Positions 8,669 through 18,358 are shown, counted from the first letter of the stretch. The stretch is 64,000 bases of DNA from Actinomycetota bacterium (GCA_009699875.1 WLNI01000001.1:372001-436000), one strand, 5' to 3'. The notes: a model not told the origin generated them from the sequence alone. Numbers and translations: made by a program.

Positions 8669-9727
8669 ATGGCAAACGAGACCTCATCTCCTATTGGGAT
8701 CAACGTCGAATCCGTCTCGAAATGGATGGTCGACCACATTAAAGGGGCAACGGCCCCTTTCGACTTTGATCTCGTTGCAGGAGGCCGATCAAATCTCACC
8801 TATCGGGTCACCGATGCCAATGGCATGACGATGGCGCTTCGCCGACCGCCCGTCAGCCATGTTCTCCCCACCGCTCACGACATGGTTCGAGAGCACACCA
8901 TCCTCTCAGCCCTCGCCCCAAGTGGCGTACCCGTTCCCCAAACCATGGGACTCTGCGTTGATGAGGCAGTAAACGAGCGCCCCTTTTATCTGATGGAGTT
9001 TGTCGAAGGACACATCTTGCGTGACATGGCGACTGCAGAAACTGCATTTAGCGTTGAGCAACGATCTGCTATCGGACCAAATCTCGCAGCAACGTTGGCT
9101 CAGCTCCACCGAGTTGACGTCGATGAAGTTGGCTTGGGTGATTTGGCTCGGAGAGATGGCTACATCGAACGCCAACTGAAGCGTTGGCGAGGCCAGTACG
9201 AAAAGATGAAGGTTGAAGGCGTCGACCACGGCGGACTTGTTGAGGACGTCGGTGATGCCCTCGCCGCACAGATCCCTGCACAACAGCGCACCAGTGTCGT
9301 CCATGGTGACTATCGTCTCGACAACACCGTGCTTGGCGATGACGGACAAGTCCGGGCCATTCTCGACTGGGAGATCTGCACACTTGGCGATCCGCTCGCC
9401 GACGTCGGCCTCTTGATGGTCTACTGGGCTGAACCCGCCGACTCTTCGGTCGCCCTCCTCGGCCAAGCGCCAACTATGGCGCCTGGGTTTTCGACTCGTG
9501 CTGAGGTTCTTGATTCCTACGCCAACGCATCTGGTCTCGACCTAAGTAAGGTCGCCTATTACCAAGCGTTCGGGTACTGGAAGTTGGCCTGCATCTTGCA
9601 AGGGGTCTTCGCTCGTTATGCCGCAGGCGCAGGTGCGGGAGACACTGGAAGTGTTGATGCCTATCCAAAACACGTGGCGCTCTTGGCCGAAACCGCGGCA
9701 ACAACTCTCGCGACGGTGGGCCAATGA
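8669..9727 (+). CDS. Aminoglycoside-phosphotransferase-like kinase (ACAD10/11-associated type)
   Basis: A 352-residue APH-fold protein. The catalytic loop HGDYRLDN is near residue 213 and the metal-binding DWE motif near 231; LVAGGRSNLTYRV forms the nucleotide-binding beta hairpin. This subgroup occurs as the N-terminal domain of eukaryotic ACAD10/11 or beside bacterial acyl-CoA dehydrogenases, where it is thought to phosphorylate hydroxyacyl substrates rather than antibiotics. Here no dehydrogenase is adjacent, although several occur later in the window. It overlaps the PAC2 gene by 4 bp. Confidence 0.85.
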   Translation: MANETSSPIGINVESVSKWMVDHIKGATAPFDFDLVAGGRSNLTYRVTDANGMTMALRRPPVSHVLPTAHDMVREHTILSALAPSGVPVPQTMGLCVDEAVNERPFYLMEFVEGHILRDMATAETAFSVEQRSAIGPNLAATLAQLHRVDVDEVGLGDLARRDGYIERQLKRWRGQYEKMKVEGVDHGGLVEDVGDALAAQIPAQQRTSVVHGDYRLDNTVLGDDGQVRAILDWEICTLGDPLADVGLLMVYWAEPADSSVALLGQAPTMAPGFSTRAEVLDSYANASGLDLSKVAYYQAFGYWKLACILQGVFARYAAGAGAGDTGSVDAYPKHVALLAETAATTLATVGQ

Positions 9728-10611
9728 GCCCAGCAGAGTCACAGAGTTTCTACGAACTCGTCAACGACGTCTCACTCCATGAGCCCGTGTTGGTGGTGGC
9801 ACTCGAAGGCTGGGTTGATGCTGGCCTTGGTGCGTCATCGGCTATGGCATCGCTGTTGGAGTCAAATCCCACTGAGTTGCTCGCCACGTTTGATGACGAT
9901 CGCCTCTTGGATCAACGAGCCCGCCGCCCAACTGCTCGCATTGTTGACGGCATCACCACTTCGTTGACCTGGCCTTCAATCGAAGTACGCGTTGGGGTTG
10001 ACCTTGTGGGCCGAGACGTCTGTTACCTCGTCGGGCCCGAGCCCGATATGTATTGGAATGGGTTCGTCGACGCCATCATTGATCTCGCTCGTCGATTGGA
10101 TGTTCGACTAGTCGTCGGCCTCGGCGCGTTCCCCGCCCCGGCTCCACACACACGTCCCGTTCGCCTGGCCGCCACCGCCCCAGAATCATCAGCGCGACTC
10201 TTAGAGCGAGTTGGTCAAGTCTCCGGAGAGTTAGAAGTTCCCGCCGGAATTTCTTCAGCCCTTGAAATGGGATTTGGAGAAAGCGGAATCGACATGGTGA
10301 CGCTGTGGGCTCGAGTGCCTCACTACGTAGCGGCGATGCCATTCCCCCAGGCTTCTGCCGCGCTCATTGAAGGTCTTGGCCAGATCGCAGAGCTTTCACT
10401 CGATGCGAGTCGTTTCGCAGCCGAGGCCGAGGCTTCTCGTGCACAGGTCGATGACTTGATCTCTTCGAATCCCGAGCATATGGCGATGGTTCGAGCGTTG
10501 GAGTCGACGTTAGACGCCACAGAAGGAAACACACTTGGAGTTGAAGAGCTCCCAACCGGTGACGAATTAGCTGCCGAACTCGAACAGTTTCTGCGTGGTG
10601 AAGACTCCTAA
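9724..10611 (+). CDS. PAC2-family protein
   Basis: A 295-residue protein with the PAC2 (proteasome assembly chaperone 2-like) fold; [18 protein letters not shown] near residue 25 is the typical opening segment, and [16 protein letters not shown] near 200 matches the family. Bacterial homologues are common in actinobacteria and their function is unknown. It is coupled to the upstream APH-like gene by an ATGA overlap. Its last 45 bp overlap the end of the converging metallopeptidase gene. Confidence 0.85.
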   Translation: MSPAESQSFYELVNDVSLHEPVLVVALEGWVDAGLGASSAMASLLESNPTELLATFDDDRLLDQRARRPTARIVDGITTSLTWPSIEVRVGVDLVGRDVCYLVGPEPDMYWNGFVDAIIDLARRLDVRLVVGLGAFPAPAPHTRPVRLAATAPESSARLLERVGQVSGELEVPAGISSALEMGFGESGIDMVTLWARVPHYVAAMPFPQASAALIEGLGQIAELSLDASRFAAEAEASRAQVDDLISSNPEHMAMVRALESTLDATEGNTLGVEELPTGDELAAELEQFLRGEDS

Positions 10612-11223
10612 GGTTTCAGGCGTCTCTGTCTCCACACCCTCGTCGATCACCGTTTCACCCTCTTCATCAGCTCGCTCATCGCTTCCTGATTCTCCCGATC
10701 CAAGTTCAAGGCCGAGTTGATAGCCATCGAGATAGTGCGAGGCTTCGCCTTGTTGAGGGTGACGATTCGCGAGTTCATGAAAGTCACTGGAGTGATCAGG
10801 GAACCGAAGATGCGCGAGTTCATGGACAAGGACCGCGTCTAACACCCAGCCGGGGACGTGTCGGAGCCGATCGGAAATTCGGATTGACCCAGAGTCAGAT
10901 GAACACGACCCCCACCGACGTCGCTGCGTGGTGACAAAAGAAACAGAAGTTGGCACTCGCTCAAGTCGGTACTTTTTCGAGAGCGCCACTGCTCTCTCGA
11001 GAAGTTCAGGATCCGATGCTCGAAGGGCTGGACGTCGTTTTGAAGATCGCTCTATGAGCCAGGTCACCAGCTCCTCTTTTTCTTTCCCCTTGACGTGGGA
11101 GGGAAGAGCGACAATCAACGTCGTTCCTTCCCACCATGCCGTTGCCGTTTTTTTACGCTTGGTGCTCGTTCGGATCTCCATCTCGGGCGAGAATGCTGTC
11201 TCGTCCCGGTGTTCGACCTTCAT
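10567..11223 (-). CDS. YgjP-type zinc metallopeptidase-like protein (DUF45/WLM)
   Basis: A 218-residue protein with the zinc motif [16 protein letters not shown] near residues 137-152 (HExxH plus a downstream His) and [17 protein letters not shown] before it, the hallmark of the YgjP/DUF45 family. The C-terminal 60 residues are acidic and low in complexity and are not part of the domain. It starts 18 bp downstream of leuS in the same direction and probably shares its transcript. The 3' end overlaps the PAC2 gene antisense. Confidence 0.85.
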   Translation of the reverse strand: MKVEHRDETAFSPEMEIRTSTKRKKTATAWWEGTTLIVALPSHVKGKEKEELVTWLIERSSKRRPALRASDPELLERAVALSKKYRLERVPTSVSFVTTQRRRWGSCSSDSGSIRISDRLRHVPGWVLDAVLVHELAHLRFPDHSSDFHELANRHPQQGEASHYLDGYQLGLELGSGESGSDERADEEGETVIDEGVETETPETLGVFTTQKLFEFGS

Positions 11224-11241
11224 CGTTGAACTCTCACGGCG

Positions 11242-13710
11242 TTAGGGAACAATATTGACGAGTTTGGGGGGACGGGCAATCACTCGAGATGGCGTGGCCC
11301 CCGCGAGATCGTCTTTCACTTTTTGTGACGACAACGCGACCGCCATGGCATCTTCTTCAGTGATCTCGTGATCAACCTCAATCCGGTCTCTCACTTTGCC
11401 ATTCACTTGAACGACCATTGTGACCGTGTCAGAAGCCACCAGGGCTGGGTCATAGCTTGGCCAGGGTTGTTCATGGACATGGGATCCATGTCGTTGTTCA
11501 TAGAGCTCGGCCGGCAAATGTGGGGCCATGGGGGCAAGAAGGACCAATAGTGCATCTATGGCTTCATCAAGGACTTCTCTTTTGGGGCCAGCCTCAATTT
11601 GGACGTAGCGAGTCAAAAGGTTCACCAGTTCCATCAGCTGAGCAACTGCTGTGTTGTAACTCCAACGATCGAGATCTTCGGTGACTTTCTTTATGGCCTT
11701 ATGCACACTGCGTCGGACCTCATCGTCCTCGGGGACGATCTCATCGTTCGCTCGGTATGGGTGGGGATTGGTTGCCACACGCCAGAGACGATCGAGGAAC
11801 CGGCCACAGCCCTCAATGACGTTGTCGGTCTGATCGGTCCAGTCGAAGTCGTCGGCCGGGGGTCCCACAAAGAGGTGAAAGAGTCGAAGTCCGTCCGCCC
11901 CCACGCTCTCGTAATAGGCGGTCGGAGCAACAAGATTTCCTTTGGACTTCGACATCTTTGATCCATCCATTCGGATCATGCCTTGCGTGAAGAGCTGCTG
12001 AAAAGGTTCACGATCAATTCCTGGAGCGAAACCCGTGTCGATAAGTGCCTTCGTGAAGAAGCGCGCATAGAGAAGGTGCAAGATGGCATGTTCGATACCA
12101 CCGATGTACTGATCTACCGGCATCCACTTCGCCGCGGCCTCCGGCGAGAACGGTGCGTCGTGATCAAAGGGGTCGGTGAATCGTAAGAAGTACCAACTCG
12201 AATCAACGAAGGTGTCCATCGTGTCGCTCTCTCGTCGAGCGCTGTTGCCACATTTTGGACAGGTGACATTGACAAACTCTTCATGTGACGCCAACGGGGA
12301 CTGCCCCGTTGGGGCAAAGGACACGTCATCTGGTGCGACCACCGGCAAGTCATCGGCGGGAACAGGGACGATCCCACAGTTCACACAGTGAATAACTGGG
12401 ATGGGGCATCCCCAAAAGCGTTGGCGAGAGACTAACCAGTCCCGAAGTCGGTAGTTAATTGTTCCCGTTCCAAGGCCACGCTCTTCGATCCACGCAATCG
12501 CGCTTGCTTTGGCGGCGTCGACCTCGAGACCATCGAGAAATCCACTGTTGACCTTGATGCCCCCACCCGTATAGGCCTCATCGAACTCGTCAGGAAGACC
12601 TTCTCTTGGTTCGGTGGTGCGAAGGATTGGGAGCCCATAGGCCTTGGCGAATGCGAAGTCCCGCTCATCTTCTGCGGGCACCGCCATAATCGCGCCCGTG
12701 CCGTAGCCCATGAGGACGTAGTCGGCGATATAGAGCGGGACTGGAGACTCGGTAAAAGGATTGATCACGTAGCTGCCGGTAAAGGCACCGCGTTTGGTGA
12801 GCGGCCCTCCTTCTGATGAAGTGCGCTCGATGTCGGTGGCGCCGGCGATCCGCTCTCTGAGCGCGTTCACTTCGCTGCGACACTCCTCGGTGGTTACTTC
12901 ATCAACCAGGGGGTGTTCTGGAGCCAAGACCGCATAGGTCATACCGAAACTCGTATCTGGGCGTGTTGTGAAGACAGGAATGCTGAGGTCATCTCGACCG
13001 GCGACGCTGAGCGAGAACTGAGCACCTTCAGATCGGCCAATCCAGTTGCGCTGCATTGTCTTGACTCGCTCGGGCCAGGCGAGATCGTCAAGACCGTCGA
13101 GGAGTTCGTCGGCGTACTCGGTGATTTTGAAGAACCACTGCTCGAGTTCTTTCTTTTCCACGAGATCGCCCGAACGCTCACAGGTTCCATCTGCTTGGAC
13201 CTGCTCGTTGGCGAGCACTGTCGCACATCCTGGGCACCAGTTCACTGGCGCCTGTTTTCGATACACAAGACCGGCTTCTAAAAATGCCAGAAAGATTGTC
13301 TGGGTCCATCGGATATAGCCAGGGTCATGACTGCGGACTTCTCGGCGCCAGTCATAGACGGCCCCAAGTTTGCGAACAGAGCTTCGAAGTTCTTCGATAC
13401 GAGCATCGGTGAACTCACGCGGGTGCATGCCGGTCTTAATGGCGGCATTTTCTGCGGGGAGTCCAAAGGAGTCAAACCCAAAGGGTGACAACACGCCAAA
13501 ACCCTTCATCGTTTGATAGCGAGTGACAAGGTCGCCAAAGGTGTAGTTGCGAACGTGGCCTTGATGCGCAGAACCCGAAGGGTAGGGATACATGCACAGG
13601 GCATAGAACTTTTCTCGCGGATCATCGTTCTCGACTTCGTAGAGGCCAGAGGAGAGCCAGTTCTCCTGCCATTTCGCTTCAATTTCGGTAACTGGATATG
13701 CGCGTGCCAT
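11242..13710 (-). CDS. leuS: Leucyl-tRNA synthetase
   Basis: An 822-residue class I synthetase. The HIGH-type motif reads HQGH within PSGSAHQGHVRNYTFGD (about residues 48-64) and KMSKSKGN lies near residue 580. The CP1 editing domain shows the threonine-rich FTTRPDTSFG segment near 245. The zinc-containing insertion has CVNCGIVP near 430. Length is typical of bacterial LeuRS. The ATG at 13710 gives MARAYPVTEIEAKWQENW, the standard N-terminus. Confidence 0.97.
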   Translation of the reverse strand: MARAYPVTEIEAKWQENWLSSGLYEVENDDPREKFYALCMYPYPSGSAHQGHVRNYTFGDLVTRYQTMKGFGVLSPFGFDSFGLPAENAAIKTGMHPREFTDARIEELRSSVRKLGAVYDWRREVRSHDPGYIRWTQTIFLAFLEAGLVYRKQAPVNWCPGCATVLANEQVQADGTCERSGDLVEKKELEQWFFKITEYADELLDGLDDLAWPERVKTMQRNWIGRSEGAQFSLSVAGRDDLSIPVFTTRPDTSFGMTYAVLAPEHPLVDEVTTEECRSEVNALRERIAGATDIERTSSEGGPLTKRGAFTGSYVINPFTESPVPLYIADYVLMGYGTGAIMAVPAEDERDFAFAKAYGLPILRTTEPREGLPDEFDEAYTGGGIKVNSGFLDGLEVDAAKASAIAWIEERGLGTGTINYRLRDWLVSRQRFWGCPIPVIHCVNCGIVPVPADDLPVVAPDDVSFAPTGQSPLASHEEFVNVTCPKCGNSARRESDTMDTFVDSSWYFLRFTDPFDHDAPFSPEAAAKWMPVDQYIGGIEHAILHLLYARFFTKALIDTGFAPGIDREPFQQLFTQGMIRMDGSKMSKSKGNLVAPTAYYESVGADGLRLFHLFVGPPADDFDWTDQTDNVIEGCGRFLDRLWRVATNPHPYRANDEIVPEDDEVRRSVHKAIKKVTEDLDRWSYNTAVAQLMELVNLLTRYVQIEAGPKREVLDEAIDALLVLLAPMAPHLPAELYEQRHGSHVHEQPWPSYDPALVASDTVTMVVQVNGKVRDRIEVDHEITEEDAMAVALSSQKVKDDLAGATPSRVIARPPKLVNIVP

Positions 13711-14053
13711 TGCGTTCAGCCTACGCCCTGGCGATCACTCCTCACTCTCTAGGGAAGTGCCGTTTCTTCGTGCAACGCAGCTTTCGACGTTGGATAGAAG
13801 TAAGGAGCATGAAAACACTGAGAACTCAGGAAGTTGCCCCTCAATGCACTCCTTCGCCACTGAGAGAGAGTGCCTCCCTGGTGGGAGAGCTCAGTTGGTA
13901 GAGCCCTTGACTGGGAGTCAAAAGCAGAACGAAGCCAGCAAGAGATGCATCAACTTCGGCGAGCCAACGCCATCCATGTTTAGGATCTCAATCGTTTCGG
14001 TCTAGCCGAATAATCGTTCTCGCCGTCAGCATTCCCTGTGCGAAGATTCCTGC
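13711..14053. other. Intergenic stretch between leuS and the MFS gene
   Basis: About 340 bp without a supported protein gene. It holds the leuS promoter side and a decayed tRNA-like 5' half at 13880-13923, described separately. The rest shows no repeat, promoter or coding pattern that I can defend. Confidence 0.6.
13880..13923 (+). pseudogene. Decayed tRNA 5' half (tRNA-Ala-like)
   Basis: The acceptor 5' strand, D arm and anticodon arm of a tRNA are recognisable, including the 17-nt run AGCTCAGTTGGTAGAGC identical to the intact tRNA-Ala at 15479. The anticodon stem-loop CTTGA-CTGGGAG-TCAAA would carry GGG, and the first stem pair is mismatched. The T arm (no GTTCAAATC-like segment), acceptor 3' strand and CCA are missing. 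With six matching bases upstream (TCCCTG), about 43 of 50 positions match the intact gene, so it looks like a partial duplication of it. Confidence 0.75.
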
Positions 14054-15421
14054 GTGACAACTGGCGATTCGACCGAAGAAACGAGGTCCAGGTTCGGACT
14101 GAGTGAGTTCTTTATTCTCGCATCTGGCTTCAGTTCTTTTGGAAGTTCCATGGCGTGGATTACCACCACGTTTATCATTTTCCAGCAAACCCACTCCGTC
14201 CTGGCTACGTCATTTCCATCAATCAGCTTCTATCTTCCGGCAGTACTTCTGGGGCCAATTTCTACCCGGCTGTCGTCACGCTTTGGAGCAACGCAACTCT
14301 TCGTCGTCAGTGAGGCGGCTGTGGCACTTGTCACACTGGTGCCAGTAGCCATTGCCCTCTTCGGTCATTTGGGCACGACCACGCTTCTCATTTGGGAGTT
14401 TGCTCAAGGGAGTGCCATTGGCCTGCAAGGTCCGAGTAAAAATATTGTGACGCTCATCTTTGCTCCACACGGCAAGGTCCCTGAGTACAACAGCCAAATA
14501 CTCCGGGCCATTGCCGTCTCCGCTGTGATTGGATTTCTAGTCGGGGGCATTCTGCTTGATACCTTCGGCCCTTTTTGGAGCTTTGCCCTTGATGCCCTCA
14601 GTTCTCTCGCGCTCGCTGCTGTGGTGATGCCTCGATTCCATGATCAGCAGCGCAACGAGAAGCCAGAAACAATCACGCTGGCCCTTCCGCTCCTCAAGAC
14701 GAATCCAGGTCTCCGAAGTGTGTTTTTGATGTTTGCAGTCGTGACAGTGGTGGGAAGCATTATTGTTCTCTTCCCAAGTATCGCCGATGACGTTGGCAAA
14801 AGAGCCAGCGGACTGTCTTTTCTGAACACGGCCTTCGTATTCGGCGGCCTGTTTGTGGTGGGGTCCGTCCGATTCCTTCATCAGCGCGTGAAATGGGGCT
14901 CCGTTGTCTGGGTAAACACGATCATGACCATGCTCCTCCTATTCTTGCTCCTGGTCGCCTATTACATTTCTTCATCGCATTCGTTAACCCTCGTCATCAT
15001 TATTCTCATTCTTCTCCCTCTCGGATTTCTCGTCTCTCTGCAAACATCAATCCTCACCGCACTGGTTCAAATCGGTTCTCCAAAAGAGTCACGCAGTTCC
15101 GTTATCGAACTCTTCACTCTGCTCCCAATGGTCATTATTCCCCTCAGTGAGGCGATCATCGGCTTGTTGGCTGACCAGTTCACCGTGAGCTTTGCGCTGG
15201 CTTCGGTTGGGGTTGCTCTCATTCTCGTCTTCGTTCTGAGTCTGAAGTCCCATCAAAAACAAGCTCTTGCTGAAGTCGACCAGCAGCAAAAGGTTTTTGA
15301 AGTTCACCCAACGTCTCCGTTTCGTTGGGAAGGTCGCTCACAAGACTCCAGCTTCCACATCCACAACGCACAGGATTTCAAAACGGGGGTGCGGTGGACA
15401 CTGGCAAAGAGTAGGCAGTAG
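14054..15421 (+). CDS. MFS transporter (exporter type)
   Basis: A 455-residue polytopic membrane protein with about 12 predicted helices, beginning FGLSEFFILASGFSSFGSSM and with a loop motif STRLSSRFGATQL near residue 75 matching MFS motif A position. It resembles the MFS_3/EntS-like drug or metabolite exporters; substrate unknown. The hydrophilic C-terminal 50 residues are unusual. Start is a GTG at 14054. It lies alone between the half tRNA and the intact tRNA-Ala, which suggests it arrived with, or was captured by, a tRNA-associated rearrangement. Confidence 0.85.
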   Translation: MTTGDSTEETRSRFGLSEFFILASGFSSFGSSMAWITTTFIIFQQTHSVLATSFPSISFYLPAVLLGPISTRLSSRFGATQLFVVSEAAVALVTLVPVAIALFGHLGTTTLLIWEFAQGSAIGLQGPSKNIVTLIFAPHGKVPEYNSQILRAIAVSAVIGFLVGGILLDTFGPFWSFALDALSSLALAAVVMPRFHDQQRNEKPETITLALPLLKTNPGLRSVFLMFAVVTVVGSIIVLFPSIADDVGKRASGLSFLNTAFVFGGLFVVGSVRFLHQRVKWGSVVWVNTIMTMLLLFLLLVAYYISSSHSLTLVIIILILLPLGFLVSLQTSILTALVQIGSPKESRSSVIELFTLLPMVIIPLSEAIIGLLADQFTVSFALASVGVALILVFVLSLKSHQKQALAEVDQQQKVFEVHPTSPFRWEGRSQDSSFHIHNAQDFKTGVRWTLAKSRQ

Positions 15422-15478
15422 GTGCAGACCGAGCGTCAGAGTATTCGATGCCTCACTGCTAGGGTGGCCCTTGTCCCT

Positions 15479-15554
15479 GGGGGTATAGCTCAGTTGGTAG
15501 AGCACTTGACTGGCAGTCAAGGGGTCAGGGGTTCAAATCCCCTTACCTCCACCA
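15479..15554 (+). tRNA. tRNA-Ala (anticodon GGC)
   Basis: A complete 76-nt cloverleaf with encoded CCA. Acceptor GGGGGTA pairs with TACCTCC including the G3-U70 wobble that is the identity element of tRNA-Ala. The D arm AGCTCAGTTGGTAGAGC, anticodon arm CTTGA-CTGGCAG-TCAAG (anticodon GGC) and T arm AGGGG-TTCAAAT-CCCCT are all intact. It is followed 2 nt later by a terminator-like hairpin. Confidence 0.97.
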
Positions 15555-15556
15555 AA

Positions 15557-15584
15557 AAGCCTATGAAGGCTTGATTCCTTTTAA
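15557..15584 (+). terminator. Probable intrinsic terminator of tRNA-Ala
   Basis: A perfect 6-bp stem AAGCCT/AGGCTT with a 4-nt ATGA loop (15557-15572) followed by a T-enriched tract. It sits directly after the CCA end, the expected position for tRNA transcript termination. Confidence 0.65.
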
Positions 15585-15677
15585 CTCATGGGTAGGGGAA
15601 TCAATTTGAAGTGATTCACGCTGACAAAAGGGTCGTCTATTTTTTCAGTCTTGCCACCCGCCTCTGGTGCCGATCTT

Positions 15678-16481
15678 TCACAGCTCGAGGGTGATGCTCA
15701 CCGGGCAGTGATCTGAGCCCATGACTTGGTCGTGGATCTGAGCGTCGAGCACCTTGGCCACGAGCTCCTCAGACACTAGGAAATAGTCAATACGCCATCC
15801 AGTGTTGGTAGTGCGCGCTCCCCCGCGATACGACCACCAGGTGTAGTGGCCGTTCCCTTGGGTAAACATACGGAACGTGTCGACAAAACCAGCACTGAGC
15901 ATCGCATCAAATCCAGCTCGCTCTTCATCAGTGAAGCCAGCCTTTCCGAGATTGGGTTTTGGCCGAGCCAGGTCATCTTCACTGTGAGCGACGTTTAAGT
16001 CTCCGCAAAATGCCACCGGCTTCTTCTTAGCCAATGCTTTGACGTGTGCCAAGAAGGCAGGATCCCACTTCTCATGACGAACAGACAAACGGCTTAAGTT
16101 CTCTTTGACATTGGGCGTGTAGACCGTCACGAGATAAAAGTCATCAAACTCTGCGGTGATGACGCGTCCTTCAGTATTGGTGTTGCCGAAGGCATCGTTT
16201 TTAAGTTCGTGCTTGGTCTCGAGACGCTTTGCCAAGCCTTGGGTGACCTTGAGGGGCTTGATTTTGGAGAAGATGGCGGTGCCAGAGTAGCCAGGCTTTT
16301 CAGCCGAATGCCAAAACTCATGGAAACCGTCGAGCTCAAGTGGCGACTGATCTTGCTGCGCCTTGATCTCTTGCAAACAGAGAATGTCAGGCTGTACTTC
16401 ATCAAGGAAGGGTTGAAAGTCGCCTTTCTTGTGCACGGCACGAATTCCATTGACGTTCCATGAGACCAAGCGAAGGGACAT
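15678..16481 (-). CDS. xth: Exodeoxyribonuclease III (AP endonuclease)
   Basis: A 267-residue EEP-fold nuclease of the ExoIII/XthA family, which cuts DNA at abasic sites and removes 3' blocking groups in base-excision repair. Catalytic motifs: SWNVNGIRA (residues 7-15), LCLQEIKA (metal-binding Glu near 38), YTPNVKE, GDLNVAHSEDD near 160, WRIDYFL near 232 and the terminal GSDHCP. Length matches E. coli XthA (268). It faces the tRNA-Ala and stands alone. Confidence 0.95.
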   Translation of the reverse strand: MSLRLVSWNVNGIRAVHKKGDFQPFLDEVQPDILCLQEIKAQQDQSPLELDGFHEFWHSAEKPGYSGTAIFSKIKPLKVTQGLAKRLETKHELKNDAFGNTNTEGRVITAEFDDFYLVTVYTPNVKENLSRLSVRHEKWDPAFLAHVKALAKKKPVAFCGDLNVAHSEDDLARPKPNLGKAGFTDEERAGFDAMLSAGFVDTFRMFTQGNGHYTWWSYRGGARTTNTGWRIDYFLVSEELVAKVLDAQIHDQVMGSDHCPVSITLEL

Positions 16482-16543
16482 GGGCTCAGCCTAGGAGCGC
16501 ATAGGGGTGACGTTGCTGATCTCCACGAGTATCACGCCAATCA

Positions 16544-17455
16544 CTAGATGGTGAGACGGCGAACCTCGTCAGCTTCTTCGAGAGAGAGTTCCCACGATCC
16601 CGCAACCGCGTTCGCCCTGATTTGCTCTGGGCTGGTTGCGCCAGCGATCACCGAAGCCACGGCAGGTGTGGCGAGAAGCCATGCGAAGGCGAGTTCGAGC
16701 AGCGTGTGATCGCGTTCTTGCGCCCAGGACTCGAGGCGCTCGAGGATGTCGAAGTTCGCGTCCGTGAGGACTCGCTCAGCCATTGCCCACTTCTCAATAC
16801 GCGTACCCTCGAGCACCGCAGCACCCCGCCGGTACTTGCCACTCAACAAGCCGCTGGCCAGAGGGAAGTAGGGAAGATAAGCCAGGCCAAGCTCGGCACA
16901 GACAGGCAGGACCTCAACCTCGTCGCTGCGCTCAAGCAGGCTGTAGTTATTCTGAACGCTAACGAAGTGCGCGCCCTGTCCCGCGTCCACTTCGGCCTCG
17001 CGTAACTGTTTCGCCGAGAAGTTGGAACATCCAATCTCGATGATCTTGCCCTCGTCGACGAGCTCGTTCAACACTCCCAGGGTCTCTGTGATCGGCACCG
17101 TGTCGTCGGGTTGGTGTAACTGATAGAGATCGATGCGGTCGGTACCGAGTTGGCGCAGGCTTCGCTCGACGGCTTGGCGCACATAGGGGCCAGAGGCACC
17201 TCCGGCGATTTCGTCATTGACTCGACTTCCGAACTTGGTGGCCAAGACGATGTCATCTCGCCGACTTCCGAGAGCGCTGTGGCAGCGCTCTTCGCTGGTC
17301 AAGTAGGAATCAGCAGTGTCAAAGAAATTTATGCCGGACTCAAGTGCGGCGTCTACCACCGGCAGGACGGCATCCTCAGCCATGGAGAAGCCGAAGTTAT
17401 TCGTACCAAGTCCGATCACCGATACAGAGAGTGAGCCAATGTTGCGCTGGCGCAT
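16544..17455 (-). CDS. Aldo/keto reductase
   Basis: A 303-residue NAD(P)H-dependent (beta/alpha)8 oxidoreductase. The catalytic tetrad is visible: Asp and Tyr in NFFDTADSY (near 45-51), Lys in LATKFG near 73 and His in YQLHQPDD near 115. It belongs to the YajO/voltage-channel-beta-like branch; substrate unknown. A good ribosome binding site (AAAGGAA) lies about 10 nt before the ATG at 17455. Composition is GC-richer than the genes to the right, as in the neighbouring YcnI-like gene. Confidence 0.9.
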   Translation of the reverse strand: MRQRNIGSLSVSVIGLGTNNFGFSMAEDAVLPVVDAALESGINFFDTADSYLTSEERCHSALGSRRDDIVLATKFGSRVNDEIAGGASGPYVRQAVERSLRQLGTDRIDLYQLHQPDDTVPITETLGVLNELVDEGKIIEIGCSNFSAKQLREAEVDAGQGAHFVSVQNNYSLLERSDEVEVLPVCAELGLAYLPYFPLASGLLSGKYRRGAAVLEGTRIEKWAMAERVLTDANFDILERLESWAQERDHTLLELAFAWLLATPAVASVIAGATSPEQIRANAVAGSWELSLEEADEVRRLTI

Positions 17456-17621
17456 GTCGAGTTCCTTTCCAATGCTTCTTTGGCAAGGATAACGCTAAGT
17501 ACGTGAGCGAGAAGTTCTGAAGGGTTTCGGGAAGGGTGAGAACCACTCGGCCCTCTTCGCCGCTCATCTGTTGGGACTGGGGGTTCTTGGGTCTGCTGTG
17601 CTTCGTTCTCTGCCTGCCCGA

Positions 17622-18254
17622 TCAGCGCACGGTCGCGCAGAGCTGCGTGATCGCTCGCTTCGTCTGTGCAGTTGACGACGTGGCGAGACGCGCGGGGAGC
17701 ACGCACACGGTAGCCAACGGAGTTAAAGGTGGCGAAGGCACGCCGAGCGTGGCTGCCTGGGTCGGCGTGCTCCAGACGGTCTCCTCGGAGGGATTGCTAC
17801 AGGTCTGCGAAACGGTGATTCCGTAGGCGCCCGCCCGCTTCGGCCAACGCACGGTAAGAGGAAGGAAGAGCGGGGTCTTGAACGGTTGCGCTGCGCCAGT
17901 CGTGGACCAGGTCACTGTCCGTCCATTCGCAGCCGTGGTCGTCGTGCCGGACGCAGTCGTTGTGCCGGTCGTGACCACTGCAGTCCACCCAGGGACGGAT
18001 CCGGCGGTGACGTTCCCGAACGCCGACCCGAACTGGGCCACCACTTTCACTGTTCCACCCCCTCCGTTGATGCACCCGTGCTGGACTTCGAGGGTCATGG
18101 CGCTGGTCTTGCCCACGATCGCGTTGGACTTCTGGAGTTCGACGATCGCGTGGGCTCCGGCGGGAAGTGAGCTCATGGCGAGCAACGATCCGTTCACACT
18201 GACGACGAAGCCCACGATCAAGGTTGTGCGGGCGAGCAGGTGGCGATATGACAT
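17622..18254 (-). CDS. Secreted YcnI-like (DUF1775) protein
   Basis: A 210-residue exported protein. Residues 1-35 form a signal peptide ending AGAHA, so the mature chain would start at or next to His, as in YcnI proteins that bind copper through an N-terminal His and a Glu. A Glu in TLEVQHGC and a PGW motif near 90 match the DUF1775 pattern. Thr-rich central repeats (TTGTTTASGTTTT) occur. The C-terminal membrane anchor common in the family is missing. The coding sequence is visibly GC-richer than most of the window. Function in copper handling is inference. Confidence 0.7.
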   Translation of the reverse strand: MSYRHLLARTTLIVGFVVSVNGSLLAMSSLPAGAHAIVELQKSNAIVGKTSAMTLEVQHGCINGGGGTVKVVAQFGSAFGNVTAGSVPGWTAVVTTGTTTASGTTTTAANGRTVTWSTTGAAQPFKTPLFLPLTVRWPKRAGAYGITVSQTCSNPSEETVWSTPTQAATLGVPSPPLTPLATVCVLPARLATSSTAQTKRAITQLCATVR

Positions 18255-18358
18255 GTGGAGAACCTACCTTGCGAGGAGAATCGCAACAAGCCTCCACACC
18301 TACAACCCCGACGGATCCAGATGAACTTCCACCTCAGTCCTCTGAGCGTGATGCAACG

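Noticed and set aside
13880-15554. A split or intron-containing tRNA spanning the MFS gene
   Set aside because: The right-hand tRNA-Ala is complete with its own 5' half, and the left half has a different, mismatched anticodon arm and no 3' partner.
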